Shown piece after piece: positions 22,750-31,628 of a stretch of 64,000 nucleotides of DNA. The notes under the pieces are model-generated. The model did no database searches, was not told where the DNA came from, and saw only the letters and a list, made by a program, of their open reading frames with translations. Source of the DNA: Mycobacterium paraffinicum (lineage in GTDB: Bacteria > Actinomycetota > Actinomycetes > Mycobacteriales > Mycobacteriaceae). The stretch lies in NCBI RefSeq assembly GCF_001907675.1, contig NZ_MPNT01000009.1, positions 13,254 to 77,253 of the forward strand, given 5' to 3'. Every line of letters starts with the position of its first letter. Positions within the stretch are counted from its first letter, which is position 1. A program made the position numbers and the translations under genes.

Positions 22750-24092
22750 GCGAGACCGATCGGACCACCCTGATCCTGAGGTACGCCGACGTCGGGATCG
22801 CCACCTACGCCAGCTTGCGGGTGGTCGGGGAACCGTCGCGAACCGTCAACTGGGTAATCGAAGAACCCCTGCTGCTGGCCGCGCTGGAAGAACTGGTGAG
22901 CGCCCTGCCCGAGCCGCACGGCGCCGAGGGGCGACGCGACGCCATCCAGCGTGCGCTGACCACCGGGCCCTTCGCGGCGCCGGACACCGAGCTGACGCTC
23001 GCCTACATCCTCGGGGTGTTGCTGATCGGTTCCCCCGGCTGGCAGCTGTTGGCCGAGTGCGCCGCCCAGCCGCGGGCGGTGCTGTTCGTCTCGCCCAGCG
23101 CGCGGTTGGCGCGGGTTCCGTGGGGACTGCTGGCGCTGCCGAAATCGGGCCCCAGCAAGGAAGAATTGGTGCGCGCGCGTCAGGAGGCGATCACCGCCAG
23201 CGGCCGGACCGCGGCCCGAATCCCCTGGCAGCTCGCCGATATCGGGGAACATACCGACGGCCACCGGCTGATGGAACTGGTCGACGTGTTGCTGGCGGTC
23301 CCGCCGAATATCGTGCACTCACCGCGGGCGACGGCCGGGTGGGCCGCCAGGAAGGACGGCCCGCCGCTCCTGGTTCTCGATCCGCGGGTCCCGGGGCAGC
23401 GCCCGGACTCGGCGCTGGGGTCGGTGCTCGGCAGGCCCTCGCCTGCAACGCCGTTGGCGCGGTACTTCACCGACGTGCTGGAAAGTCGGCCGGTGCTGCC
23501 GGCCGCGGACGCCGCGGTCGAATTGTTCCGTCGCCAGGATGCCGACCGCACGTGGCTGGCCAAGCTGCTGGCTCTTGCCCCGAGCAGGCTGTTGTATGTG
23601 GGGCACGCCAGTTCGGCCGACGACCAAGCCGGTCGCGCCGCGCTGCATCTCGCCGACACCGCCGAGATCCCCGGCGACGCCGACGCGATCGGTGATCACC
23701 GCCCCCTGACCGCGTCGGACTTGATGGCCCTGCAACTGCCGATGCCACCGCGGGTGGCCCTGCTCGCCTGCGGCTCGGGTGGGGACTACCAATTCGACGA
23801 GGCGACGGGACTGGTGGCGGCGATGATCCTGGGCGGCGCGCAGCTGGTGACGGCCACGCTGTGGTCGCTGCCCACCACCGCGGCGTATCGCCAGTTCACT
23901 ACGGCCACCGCCGATCCGATGGCCGACGTCGTGGTGGCCGTGGATCGCGCCCACGGCGCCGACGGTGACGCGGGGTGCGCGGTAAACCGGTGGCAGCGCG
24001 AACGGATGCGGCGGTGGCGCGATGGTGATGCCGCGGCCAGCCCGCTGTATTGGGGCGCGGTCGTCAGCTTCGCGGTCGACGGCGCCCGATAA
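22746..24092 (+). CDS. CHAT-domain (caspase-like) protease
   Basis: A 448-residue protein whose residues about 100-448 match the CHAT fold: RLARVPWGLLALP near 121-132, the His strand RLLYVGHASS (H287), the Cys strand VALLACGSGG (C342), TLWSLP (371-376) and the closing PLYWGAVVSF. H287 and C342 are placed as the catalytic dyad of caspase-HetF-like peptidases. The first ~95 residues form a separate alpha/beta region. ATG 22746 overlaps the upstream stop. The small gene on the opposite strand ends four bases beyond its stop. Substrate unknown; the co-encoded proteins are the first candidates. Confidence 0.88.
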   Translation: MSETDRTTLILRYADVGIATYASLRVVGEPSRTVNWVIEEPLLLAALEELVSALPEPHGAEGRRDAIQRALTTGPFAAPDTELTLAYILGVLLIGSPGWQLLAECAAQPRAVLFVSPSARLARVPWGLLALPKSGPSKEELVRARQEAITASGRTAARIPWQLADIGEHTDGHRLMELVDVLLAVPPNIVHSPRATAGWAARKDGPPLLVLDPRVPGQRPDSALGSVLGRPSPATPLARYFTDVLESRPVLPAADAAVELFRRQDADRTWLAKLLALAPSRLLYVGHASSADDQAGRAALHLADTAEIPGDADAIGDHRPLTASDLMALQLPMPPRVALLACGSGGDYQFDEATGLVAAMILGGAQLVTATLWSLPTTAAYRQFTTATADPMADVVVAVDRAHGADGDAGCAVNRWQRERMRRWRDGDAAASPLYWGAVVSFAVDGAR

Positions 24093-24095
24093 GGC

Positions 24096-24395
24096 TCACA
24101 GCGAGGCCGCCCACGCCGCGTGCACCGCCAGCACGTCGTCAGGCAGCGAAAGGCGCTCCCGTGCAGCGGGATCGAACGCTACCAGGACGACAAGACCGGG
24201 CCGCAGCATCGAGACATCGAGATCGTCGCCGCACCGGGCCAACTTGCCGATGAACGTCTCTCCGGAGACGGCGACCACCTCGATGAAAACCTGGCGCTCG
24301 ACCGCGCGCACGGTGCCGACCCCGACGGCGCGGTCCCCTCCGCCACGACGCCGGGCGGAGCGGACCCGGTCAACCAGCACTGACAGCTTGTTCAT
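24096..24395 (-). CDS. Small protein opposite the CHAT gene, unknown function
   Basis: A 99-residue protein from ATG 24395. A basic N terminus (LVDRVRSARRRGGG) is followed by alternating hydrophobic strands (VGVGTVRAVERQVFIEVVAV, FIGKLARCGDDLDVS, GLVVLVAF), suggesting a small beta-barrel, and a C-terminal helix. It ends four bases from the CHAT gene stop and its start faces the 24479 gene, so it sits inside the cassette but is transcribed against it. Not recognised. Confidence 0.65.
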   Translation of the reverse strand: MNKLSVLVDRVRSARRRGGGDRAVGVGTVRAVERQVFIEVVAVSGETFIGKLARCGDDLDVSMLRPGLVVLVAFDPAARERLSLPDDVLAVHAAWAASL

Positions 24396-24478
24396 GCCAC
24401 CAGCGTGTGGCCGCCGGCCGGCTACCGAACCCAAGTTTTCGGCTGCCGCGTTTGGCGCCATGCCCCTATTCTGTGCAG

Positions 24479-25792
24479 ATGAGCACGGATTCACAGTTGG
24501 CCGTCGCGGTCGGCCACCCCCGCCGGTCGGTGATCGACGCGGCGTGGCGGGCGATCGGCCCCGGCGTGGAGGTGCTCAGCAGCGACGACGGCGGACCGCT
24601 GAGCCGCACCGTCAAACGCATCATCGACCCGTTGGTGCTCCGGTTGCGGTCCAACCCGCAGTATTCGGCACCCGTCGTCGCCCCGGACACGGCCGAAGCG
24701 ATGCGTGAGCTGATCGTCGGCAGCGCTGCCGAATTGCGCTCGGCCGCAGCGTGGTTCGAGGTGCTCAAGATGGAACGGCGCCGCCAACGGATCCGCACCG
24801 GAAACGCCCAGGAACTGTACTTCCCGGTGTGCTTCGAGCTCGCGGTGACGAAAGGCCAACCGGCACCGGAGGATCAAGAGACGGCGGCCGCCGTGCTGGA
24901 GGACGTCCACCAGGGACGCGACCGCACCGCGATCGAGGTGCTGCATCAATACGTGGCCGGTCCCGACGCGGTGGCCAAGCTGGCCGACCAGCTCGACCGC
25001 AGCTGGCGCGACGTGCGGGCGGGCGAGACCGTCACCGGCCCGTTCCTGGCCGAGCTCGCCACCGTGCTGGGCCCGGCCAACAGCCACCGCACCGCGACCG
25101 CCCGGCAGCGCGTCTGGTCGGCGATGATCGCCGACGCTACGCCGTACAACCTCGGGGCCCTGGCCCGCGTCGAGGCGGCACAGCTGCCGTGGTCGATCGT
25201 GGAGCTGGGGCTGAGTTCGGTTGCCCCGCAACGTCCCCCGCGCGTCACCGGCGACGCCGACAGTGACCGGCCGCTGGACCGCAGCGTGGTGGACCGGGTG
25301 CGCGCCACCCTGCGCCGCGCCCTGGACCGCGACGCCCTGCCCGACATCCCCCTGCTGTGCGAGGAGGAGGTCGACCGGGCCTGCGCGCCCTGGGGGCTGC
25401 TGTCGGAGGACAAGCAAACCACGCTCGTCGCGGGCATCGAGGTCGCGGTGGAGTTGGCCCCGCTGGACCCGTCCGTCGCCAGCCGCTACGCCCTGGCGGC
25501 GCAGATCCAGGCGCGGCTGCGCAAGGAGGCCTACGTGCTGCACGCCCGCCGCTACCTCGCCGAGGGCGGCCCCATCCACCCGCGCCAGCAGCAGGTGGTC
25601 GACGACCTCGCCGCCTACGCGCAGCCCTACCTGAGCCGGCTGTGGGCGAGGTTGCACGGGCGCGACGTATGGCAGGAGCCCTGCGAGGACGTCGACGAGG
25701 TGCGGTCGCTGCTCGAAGGGGTCGCGCGGTCGGTGAGCCTGGATCACCGGCAGCGGATCAAGGCGATGCTGGAATTGCAGGTGGCGGGATGA
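24479..25792 (+). CDS. Uncharacterised CHAT-cassette protein A
   Basis: A 437-residue soluble protein from ATG 24479, mainly alpha-helical and rich in Asp, Glu and Arg. No Walker, HTH or metal motif is visible. Segments include an N-terminal VIDAAWRAIGPGVEVLS and repeated helical stretches later (VRATLRRALDRDALPDIP, YALAAQIQARLRKEAYVLHARRYLAE). It overlaps the next gene by ATGA, so the two are an operon. Immediate linkage to the CHAT and helical-repeat genes makes it a likely substrate, adaptor or effector; that is inference. No family recognised. Confidence 0.75.
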   Translation: MSTDSQLAVAVGHPRRSVIDAAWRAIGPGVEVLSSDDGGPLSRTVKRIIDPLVLRLRSNPQYSAPVVAPDTAEAMRELIVGSAAELRSAAAWFEVLKMERRRQRIRTGNAQELYFPVCFELAVTKGQPAPEDQETAAAVLEDVHQGRDRTAIEVLHQYVAGPDAVAKLADQLDRSWRDVRAGETVTGPFLAELATVLGPANSHRTATARQRVWSAMIADATPYNLGALARVEAAQLPWSIVELGLSSVAPQRPPRVTGDADSDRPLDRSVVDRVRATLRRALDRDALPDIPLLCEEEVDRACAPWGLLSEDKQTTLVAGIEVAVELAPLDPSVASRYALAAQIQARLRKEAYVLHARRYLAEGGPIHPRQQQVVDDLAAYAQPYLSRLWARLHGRDVWQEPCEDVDEVRSLLEGVARSVSLDHRQRIKAMLELQVAG

Positions 25793-26919
25793 GATTGGTC
25801 GCCGATTCCGGCTTGTGGAGCACCGGCCCCGCTAGCGAGGCGAGCCCGCTGGCCGCGGTGCTCGAGGTCAGCGGCGCGGTGCTGTCGTGGACCCTCGACG
25901 ACCCCGACGATGCGACGGCCCACATCACGTTCACCGATTTCGGCCGGGCCGACTGGCTTTGGCGGGTCCTCGGCGAATCCGGACACGTCGCCCTGGCTTC
26001 CGCGGTCGGTTCGGCGGACGAGCCCCGCAGCATCGACCTCGCCGGCGTGGACATCCTGCCCGGGTCGGTCGGGCCGCTCCGCCGGTTGGCCGTGGGCCAC
26101 TGGCTGCGGCGCTGGTGGCCCGCGAGTCAACAGGACGGCATCGCCGGCCTCGATCGCGCGCTGCTGGACCTCGAGGTCGCGGCGTTGACCGCCGGCGCGC
26201 AGGGCTTCTTCGCCGACGAGACCCTGGATTCCGACGTCGCCGGCTTGCTGGCACCGCACGCCGCCGCCCTGGCCGCGCACGTCGCCGACGGTGACCCACG
26301 CGCCCTCGACCTGGTGCGCGTGGGCGCCGGGCTGGCCGACGAACTCGGAGTGGACGGTCCCGGCTGGCCCGAACTGTATGCCGCACTTGATGATTCGACT
26401 GTGATTTTGACCTTCCCCAGTGGCCGCCGCGACGACTATGCGCTGGCCGCCGGCGCGGACACGGGCCGGCGCACCGCGGCGCCGATCGCGCGCGGTGTCG
26501 CGTCCGTCCACTGGGGTGGGGTTCCGCCCGGGATCTTCGACGCGGGCGAGAACACCGTCGACTGGACGATCGAGGCGGCCGGAACCGCGGTCGTCGCCGC
26601 CGTGCGGGTGGCCGTCATCGGACCGGACGCACCCACCGGCATCGGGGTGCGACTGCGCTCGGGAACCATTTCCGGCACCGGCGCCCTGGACGCCGACGGC
26701 CGCGCGAGCCTCCCGTTGGCCGACGGCGGGCAACGGCCCCTTTCGGAATCGGCGGCCTGGGGCCACGACTGGTCGGCGGCGTCCGTGCTCGTCGGGGCCG
26801 AGACCACGGAGTCGTCCGACACCCGCGAGCGGGTGCGCCGGTGGGCGCGCGCGCGGCTGGACCGGCAGGCTGACGACGCGTTTCTCGCCGAGATATTGGC
26901 GGCCGAATCCGCCTACTAA
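25789..26919 (+). CDS. Uncharacterised CHAT-cassette protein B
   Basis: A 376-residue protein from ATG 25789, overlapping the previous stop. Acidic and Ala/Gly-rich, with beta-rich stretches (WTIEAAGTAVVAAVRVAVIGP, GVRLRSGTISGTGALDADGRASLPLADG) resembling a carboxypeptidase-regulatory or Ig-like sandwich in the C-terminal half, and a helical N-terminal half. No signal peptide or catalytic motif. Last gene of the cassette. Not recognised. Confidence 0.75.
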   Translation: MRLVADSGLWSTGPASEASPLAAVLEVSGAVLSWTLDDPDDATAHITFTDFGRADWLWRVLGESGHVALASAVGSADEPRSIDLAGVDILPGSVGPLRRLAVGHWLRRWWPASQQDGIAGLDRALLDLEVAALTAGAQGFFADETLDSDVAGLLAPHAAALAAHVADGDPRALDLVRVGAGLADELGVDGPGWPELYAALDDSTVILTFPSGRRDDYALAAGADTGRRTAAPIARGVASVHWGGVPPGIFDAGENTVDWTIEAAGTAVVAAVRVAVIGPDAPTGIGVRLRSGTISGTGALDADGRASLPLADGGQRPLSESAAWGHDWSAASVLVGAETTESSDTRERVRRWARARLDRQADDAFLAEILAAESAY

Positions 26920-26948
26920 GGCGGCCTCCGATTCCCTATGCTGAGCGA

Positions 26949-28016
26949 GTGCCAAACACCTATCGCGTGGTTCAGTGGAACACCGGCAACGTCGGCAAGA
27001 GCTCGCTGAAGTCGATCGTCACCAACCCCACGCTGGAACTGGTGGGCTGCTACGCCTGGTCGGCCGAGAAGGTCGGGCGCGACGCCGGCGACCTCGTCGG
27101 TATCCCACCGCTGGGCGTGGCCGCCACCAACGACGTCGACGCGCTGCTCGCGCTGAAACCCGACTGCGTGGTCTACAACCCGATGTGGATCGACGTCGAC
27201 GAGTTGGTCCGCATCCTGTCCGCGGGCGTCAACGTGGTGACCACGGCGTCGTTCATCACGGGGCACAACCTTGGCAACGGCCGCGAGAAGATTTCTGAGG
27301 CCTGCGAGAAGGGCGGTTCGACGATCTTCGGCTCCGGGGTCAGCCCGGGCTTCGCCGAGCTGCTGGCGATCGTCTCGGCGATGGTGTGCAACCGGATCGA
27401 CAAGGTCACGGTCAACGAGGCCGCCGACACCACGTTCTACGACTCACCAGAGACCGAGAAGCCGGTCGGCTTCGGGCAGCCGATCGACCACCCGGACCTG
27501 CAGGCGATGGCGGCGAAGGGGACGGCCATCTTCGGCGAGGCCGTCCGGTTGGTGGGCGACGCGCTCGGCGTCGAGCTCGACGAGGTGAAGTGCGTGGCCG
27601 AGTTCGCCCAGACCACCGCGGACCTCGAGATGGCGTCGTGGACCATCCCCGCGGGATGCGTTGCGGGCGTGTACATCAGCTGGCAGGGCATCGTCGGCGA
27701 CACCACGTTGATCGACCTGAACGTGCGCTGGCGCAAGGGGCAGACGCTCGAGCCCGACTGGAAGATCGAACAGGACGGCTGGGTCGTCCAGATCGACGGG
27801 CAGCCGACGGTGACCACCAAGGTGGGCTTCCTGCCGCCGCCGTACTTCGCGGCCACGACGCTCGAGGAGTTCATGGACCTCGGCCACATCATGACCGCGA
27901 TGCCCGCGATCAACGCGATCCCGGCCGTCGTCGCCGCGGCGCCGGGCATCGTCACCTACGCCGACCTTCCGCTGACGCTGCCGCGTGGGAACACCTATGT
28001 CGGCATGGAGCGGTGA
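26949..28016 (+). CDS. Amine-dehydrogenase/diaminopentanoate-dehydrogenase-like NAD(P) oxidoreductase
   Basis: A 355-residue DapB-like Rossmann protein from GTG 26949. It starts YRVVQWNTGNVGKSSL (nucleotide loop) and has GSGVSPGFAELLAIV, a segment typical of the family containing 2,4-diaminopentanoate dehydrogenase and native amine dehydrogenases. The usual label, dihydrodipicolinate-reductase-like, describes only the N-terminal fold; a role in lysine synthesis is unlikely. It has a paralog at 52727-53806. Substrate unknown. Confidence 0.85.
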   Translation: MPNTYRVVQWNTGNVGKSSLKSIVTNPTLELVGCYAWSAEKVGRDAGDLVGIPPLGVAATNDVDALLALKPDCVVYNPMWIDVDELVRILSAGVNVVTTASFITGHNLGNGREKISEACEKGGSTIFGSGVSPGFAELLAIVSAMVCNRIDKVTVNEAADTTFYDSPETEKPVGFGQPIDHPDLQAMAAKGTAIFGEAVRLVGDALGVELDEVKCVAEFAQTTADLEMASWTIPAGCVAGVYISWQGIVGDTTLIDLNVRWRKGQTLEPDWKIEQDGWVVQIDGQPTVTTKVGFLPPPYFAATTLEEFMDLGHIMTAMPAINAIPAVVAAAPGIVTYADLPLTLPRGNTYVGMER

Positions 28017-28129
28017 TCGCCGGGCGCACCTTTCGCGTCGCCGGCCTTGCGGCCGCGGTGTGTTCGGCGCACGGCTCGCATGTCCAGTCGCGGATGACGG
28101 CGCAACCCGCGAACTTCGCCGATATCCGG

Positions 28130-29428
28130 CTATAGGGCCACCTTGCGCCGGCCGGGTCTGGCGTAGGTGGCGCCCAGCTGCGGCACCGGCAGCGGACCCT
28201 GGTCGCGGGCGGCCGAGATGGCGTTGCGAAGCGGGCGGGCAAGTCCCGCAAAGGATCCCATGTCAAACAGCAGCGGTGTGAGCAACCGGTTGTGGACGAA
28301 GCCGAACGAGCTGCCCGCCTCCGGGTCGGCCCAGCCGAGCGTTCCCCCGAGACCGACATGGCCGAAGCCGCGCAGCAAGCCGGGCACGGGCGATTCGTGG
28401 TAGCCGAGGTGGAATGGCATGGGCACCCCCATGTTCGCGTCGGGCCACTTCCGCCGGGCCTGCCCCGCCAGGCCACGCGCCAGCTCTTCGGACAGATACT
28501 TCTTGCCGTCGATGCGGCCGTCGTTGGCCAGCACGGCGTACATCTTCGCCAGCCCGCGGCCGGTCACCACGCCGTTGGCGGCGGGGACTTCACCGTCGAG
28601 GAACGGGGTGTCCCCCTTGATGAGGGACACGACGCCGGGGAAGTACATCGCGCCCAGGGCGCCGGAAAACGGGAGACCGGCCATTTTCGGCGCGATGAAA
28701 TTGAATACCGGGGCGCGCAGCCTGCCCTGCGGTATCAAGATTTCCGCGGCCTTGGTCGGCGAGCTTTCCGGGGGCCGGCCGAGGTGCAAGCCGTCGGTGT
28801 TGAGGGGGCGCGCGACCTCCTGGCGGATCAGCTCCCGCATGCCCTTGCCCGTCACCGCGCGGGCCAGACCGGACAGCAGCCAGCCATAGGTCAAGGCGTG
28901 ATAGGCCTGCACGCCTCGCAAGTGGTCGACGGGTGCGGCGGCCAGGCGCTCCTCCATCAGGGCGTGGTCCATCAACTGGGCCTTGGTGACGCCGCGCAGG
29001 TGCGACAATCCGGAGCGGTGCCGCAGGACGTCACGCACGGTGATGTCGGCCTTGCCGTTGGCCGCGAACTCGGGCCAGTATTCGGCCACGGGCTCGTCGT
29101 AGCAGAGCAGGCCGCGGTCGGCCAGCCGATGGATGACGGTCGACGCCACACCCTTGGTCGCCGAGAACACCATCGCGCCGGTGTCGGCGGTCCAGCGTTG
29201 GGTTCCGGCCCGGTCCGACCACCCGGTCCACACGTCGACGACGGGCAGGCCGTCGAGATAGACGCTCAACGCCCCGCCACCGAACCGGCGGCCGGGAAAC
29301 AGCTGCGCGAACAGTTTCACCACGTTGGCGAAGTGGGGGTCGGCCGCTCCGCAGACACCGCGTGGCAGGCCATCGTCGGTGACCAGAAGCACCGACGGCT
29401 TCACGGTGCCGCGCCGCCCCGCTACCAC
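28130..29428 (-). CDS. Beta-lactamase-fold serine hydrolase/esterase
   Basis: A 432-residue class-C-like serine hydrolase. The SxxK motif is SATK (89-92, Ser89 and Lys92), the Tyr motif is in YHALTYG (Tyr176), and GHVGLGG serves as the third box. YHALTYG is typical of EstB-type esterases and of mycobacterial Lip-type proteins with this fold rather than true beta-lactamases. No signal peptide. GTG 29428 is the longest start; a GTG at 29404 is also possible. Substrate unknown. Confidence 0.87.
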   Translation of the reverse strand: MVAGRRGTVKPSVLLVTDDGLPRGVCGAADPHFANVVKLFAQLFPGRRFGGGALSVYLDGLPVVDVWTGWSDRAGTQRWTADTGAMVFSATKGVASTVIHRLADRGLLCYDEPVAEYWPEFAANGKADITVRDVLRHRSGLSHLRGVTKAQLMDHALMEERLAAAPVDHLRGVQAYHALTYGWLLSGLARAVTGKGMRELIRQEVARPLNTDGLHLGRPPESSPTKAAEILIPQGRLRAPVFNFIAPKMAGLPFSGALGAMYFPGVVSLIKGDTPFLDGEVPAANGVVTGRGLAKMYAVLANDGRIDGKKYLSEELARGLAGQARRKWPDANMGVPMPFHLGYHESPVPGLLRGFGHVGLGGTLGWADPEAGSSFGFVHNRLLTPLLFDMGSFAGLARPLRNAISAARDQGPLPVPQLGATYARPGRRKVAL

Positions 29429-29473
29429 GAGGACGAAGCTATCAGCCGTCCCCGCGCAACGGTCCGGTTTCCG

Positions 29474-29638
29474 CTAGCCCGGCCCCTCCGGCGGCTCTTG
29501 GCCGGGTGGTGGCGCGGTCGGCGATTCCTTCAGATACCTGCGCAACCGGAGCAACTGATTGACCACCATGCCGATGCCGAGGAGCATCAGCCCCACGACT
29601 ATTGCCACCACGATTGCGGCGCTCACGCCCTCCATCAT
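29474..29638 (-). CDS. Small single-pass membrane protein
   Basis: A 54-residue frame from ATG 29638. Residues 6-30 are a clear transmembrane helix (SAAIVVAIVVGLMLLGIGMV), followed by a basic stretch (LLRLRRYLK) and a Pro-rich acidic cytoplasmic tail (PTAPPPGQEPPEGPG). The composition is typical of real mycobacterial small membrane proteins rather than a chance frame. It lies 45 bases upstream of the esterase gene on the same strand. Function unknown. Confidence 0.65.
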   Translation of the reverse strand: MMEGVSAAIVVAIVVGLMLLGIGMVVNQLLRLRRYLKESPTAPPPGQEPPEGPG

Positions 29639-29687
29639 GGCAGGGCGGGGGTTTCAACCCGTGGCAAAGCGGGGTAGGTACAGCGGC

Positions 29688-29861
29688 ATGAGTAACGAAG
29701 ACAAGCTGAAGAACAAGATCGAGGACCTTTGCGGGCGTGCCAAGGAGGCCATCGGCAAGGCGACCGGGGACCACGACACCAGGGACGAGGGCCGGGCGGA
29801 CCAGGCGAAGTCCAGCCTCAAGGACGCTGGTGAAAAGGTGAAAGACGCGTTTAAGAAGTGA
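29688..29861 (+). CDS. CsbD-family stress-response protein
   Basis: A 57-residue highly charged helical protein (KLKNKIEDLCGRAKEAIGKATGD, then DQAKSSLKDAGEKVKDAFKK), the CsbD signature. ATG 29688. CsbD proteins are induced by general stress in many bacteria; their molecular role is not known. The stop codon overlaps the cutinase start (GTGA), which suggests co-expression. Confidence 0.9.
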   Translation: MSNEDKLKNKIEDLCGRAKEAIGKATGDHDTRDEGRADQAKSSLKDAGEKVKDAFKK

Positions 29862-30568
29862 GCGAGTTCTCCGGGCCGCGCCGGCTGTCGGTGCTCGTCG
29901 GACTGGCGACACTGGCGGCCGGCGCCCTGGTGTCGAGCACGCCCAGCCCGTCGGCGTCCGCGGATCCGTCGTGCCCCGACGTGGAGGTGGTGTTCGCCCG
30001 CGGGTCCGGCGAGCCGCCCGGCGTCGGCGGCATCGGTGGGTCGTTCGTCAATGCGCTGCGCTCGCAGATCGGCTCCCGCTCGCTGGGTGTGTATGCGGTT
30101 AATTACCCGGCCAGCACCGACTTTTCGAATCCGAACTTTCCGCAGACGGTCGTCGACGGCATCCGTGACGCCAGCTCGCACGTCGAGGCGACGGCCAAGA
30201 ACTGCCCCAACACACGCGAGGTCCTCGGCGGATATTCGCAGGGCGCCGCGCTAGCGGGATACGTCACGTCGGCGGCAGTGCCGGCGGGAGTGCCTGCGTC
30301 GGCCGTGCCGCCGCCCATGCCGGCGGACGTCGCCAACCACGTCGCCGCGGTCACCCTGTTCGGGACGCCGTCGGGTGACTTCCTGCAGAAGTACCACGCG
30401 CCGCCGCTGGCGATCGGCCCGCTGTATCAGCCGAAGACGCTGGAGCTGTGCGCCCAGGGCGACCCGATATGCGGCAGCGGCGGCGGCGACGGCTTCGCCG
30501 CGCACACCTCCTACGGGGTGAACGGCATGACGAGCCAAGCCGCCGACTTTGCCTCCAGTCATCTGTAG
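29858..30568 (+). CDS. cut5: Secreted cutinase-family serine esterase (Cut5-like)
   Basis: A 236-residue cutinase. A signal peptide (LSVLVGLATLAAGALVSSTPS, cleaved near ASA-DP) precedes the mature enzyme. The nucleophile is in GGYSQG (Ser127), with Asp202 (CAQGDPIC) and His216 (AAHTSY) completing the triad, and Cys39/116 and 198/205 placed for the two family disulfides. GTG 29858 overlaps the CsbD stop. As I recall, the M. tuberculosis counterpart is broken into two genes (Rv3724A/B); here the frame is intact. Likely a cell-wall or extracellular lipase/esterase. Confidence 0.92.
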   Translation: MSEFSGPRRLSVLVGLATLAAGALVSSTPSPSASADPSCPDVEVVFARGSGEPPGVGGIGGSFVNALRSQIGSRSLGVYAVNYPASTDFSNPNFPQTVVDGIRDASSHVEATAKNCPNTREVLGGYSQGAALAGYVTSAAVPAGVPASAVPPPMPADVANHVAAVTLFGTPSGDFLQKYHAPPLAIGPLYQPKTLELCAQGDPICGSGGGDGFAAHTSYGVNGMTSQAADFASSHL

Positions 30569-30595
30569 GCCACCCGGTCCTGCAAAGATTCCCCC

Positions 30596-31579
30596 ATGCG
30601 CGTTCTGATCACAGGCGGTACGGGGTTCGTCGGCGGCTGGACGGCCAAGGCCATCGCCGACGCGGGCCACGACATCCGGTTTCTGGTGCGTAACCCCGCC
30701 AAGCTGGAGACTTCGGTGGCGAAGCTGGGCGTCGACGTGTCGGACTACGCCGTCGCCGACATCACCGACCGCATGGCGGTGCGCCAGGCGCTGGACGGCT
30801 GCGAAGCCGTCGTGCACAGCGCGGCCCTGGTGGCCACCGACCCGCGCCAGACGGCGCAGATGCTGACCACCAACATGCAGGGCGCACAGAACGTCCTGGG
30901 TCAGGCCGTCGAGCTCGGCGTGGACCCTATCGTCCACGTGTCCAGTTTCAGCGCGCTCTTTCATGCCGGCCTGGAAGAGCTGTCGGCGGACCTGCCGGTC
31001 GTCGGAGGGGCGGACGGCTACGGGACTTCGAAGGCGCAGGTCGAGATCTATGCCCGCGGTCTGCAGGATGCGGGCGCGCCGGTGAACATCACCTATCCGG
31101 GCATGGTCATCGGTCCGCCGGTGGGTGACCAGTTCGGGGAGGCCGGCGAAGGCGTCAAGGCCGCCCTGCAGATGCATGTGATCCCGGGGCGGAGCGGGGC
31201 CTGGTTGATCGTCGACGTACGCGATTTGGCAGCGTTGCACGCGGCACTGCTCGAGCCCGGCCGCGGCCCGCGCCGGTACATGGCGGGCGGCCATCGCGTT
31301 CCGGCGGCGGAGTTGGCGAAGATGCTCGGCGAGGTGTCCGGCTCGGCGATGGTCTCGGTTCCGATTCCCGATACCGCCCTGCGCGTCGCCGGCGCGGTGT
31401 TGGATCGCGCCAGCCGGTTCGTGCCTTTCGATACGCCCTTCACGTGGGCGGGGATGCAGTACTACACGCAGATGCCGGCGTCCGACGATTCACCGAGCGA
31501 ACGTGAACTCGGCATTACCTATCGGGACCCACGGGAGACTCTGGCCGACACGTTCGAAGCCCTTCGCGCCGTGAGCTGA
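30596..31579 (+). CDS. NAD-dependent epimerase/dehydratase, extended SDR (Rv3725-like)
   Basis: A 327-residue extended SDR. It opens MRVLITGGTGFVGG (NAD loop), has the catalytic YGTSK (YxxxK) near residue 142, and a C-terminal substrate domain. It follows the cutinase by 27 bases on the same strand, matching the Rv3724-Rv3725 order I remember. Substrate unknown; this group includes dihydroflavonol-reductase-like and 3-beta-hydroxysteroid-type enzymes. Confidence 0.9.
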   Translation: MRVLITGGTGFVGGWTAKAIADAGHDIRFLVRNPAKLETSVAKLGVDVSDYAVADITDRMAVRQALDGCEAVVHSAALVATDPRQTAQMLTTNMQGAQNVLGQAVELGVDPIVHVSSFSALFHAGLEELSADLPVVGGADGYGTSKAQVEIYARGLQDAGAPVNITYPGMVIGPPVGDQFGEAGEGVKAALQMHVIPGRSGAWLIVDVRDLAALHAALLEPGRGPRRYMAGGHRVPAAELAKMLGEVSGSAMVSVPIPDTALRVAGAVLDRASRFVPFDTPFTWAGMQYYTQMPASDDSPSERELGITYRDPRETLADTFEALRAVS

Positions 31580-31628
31580 GCGGGGCGCCGCGCGTCACTC
31601 CGCTGAGGGACTAACGACTGCCGTATCG

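Noticed and set aside
26949..28016. Dihydrodipicolinate reductase (dapB)
   Set aside because: Too long (355 against about 245 residues) and lacks DapB substrate motifs; only the nucleotide-binding fold is shared.
28130..29428. Antibiotic-resistance beta-lactamase
   Set aside because: No signal peptide and an esterase-type YHALTYG motif; more likely an esterase.
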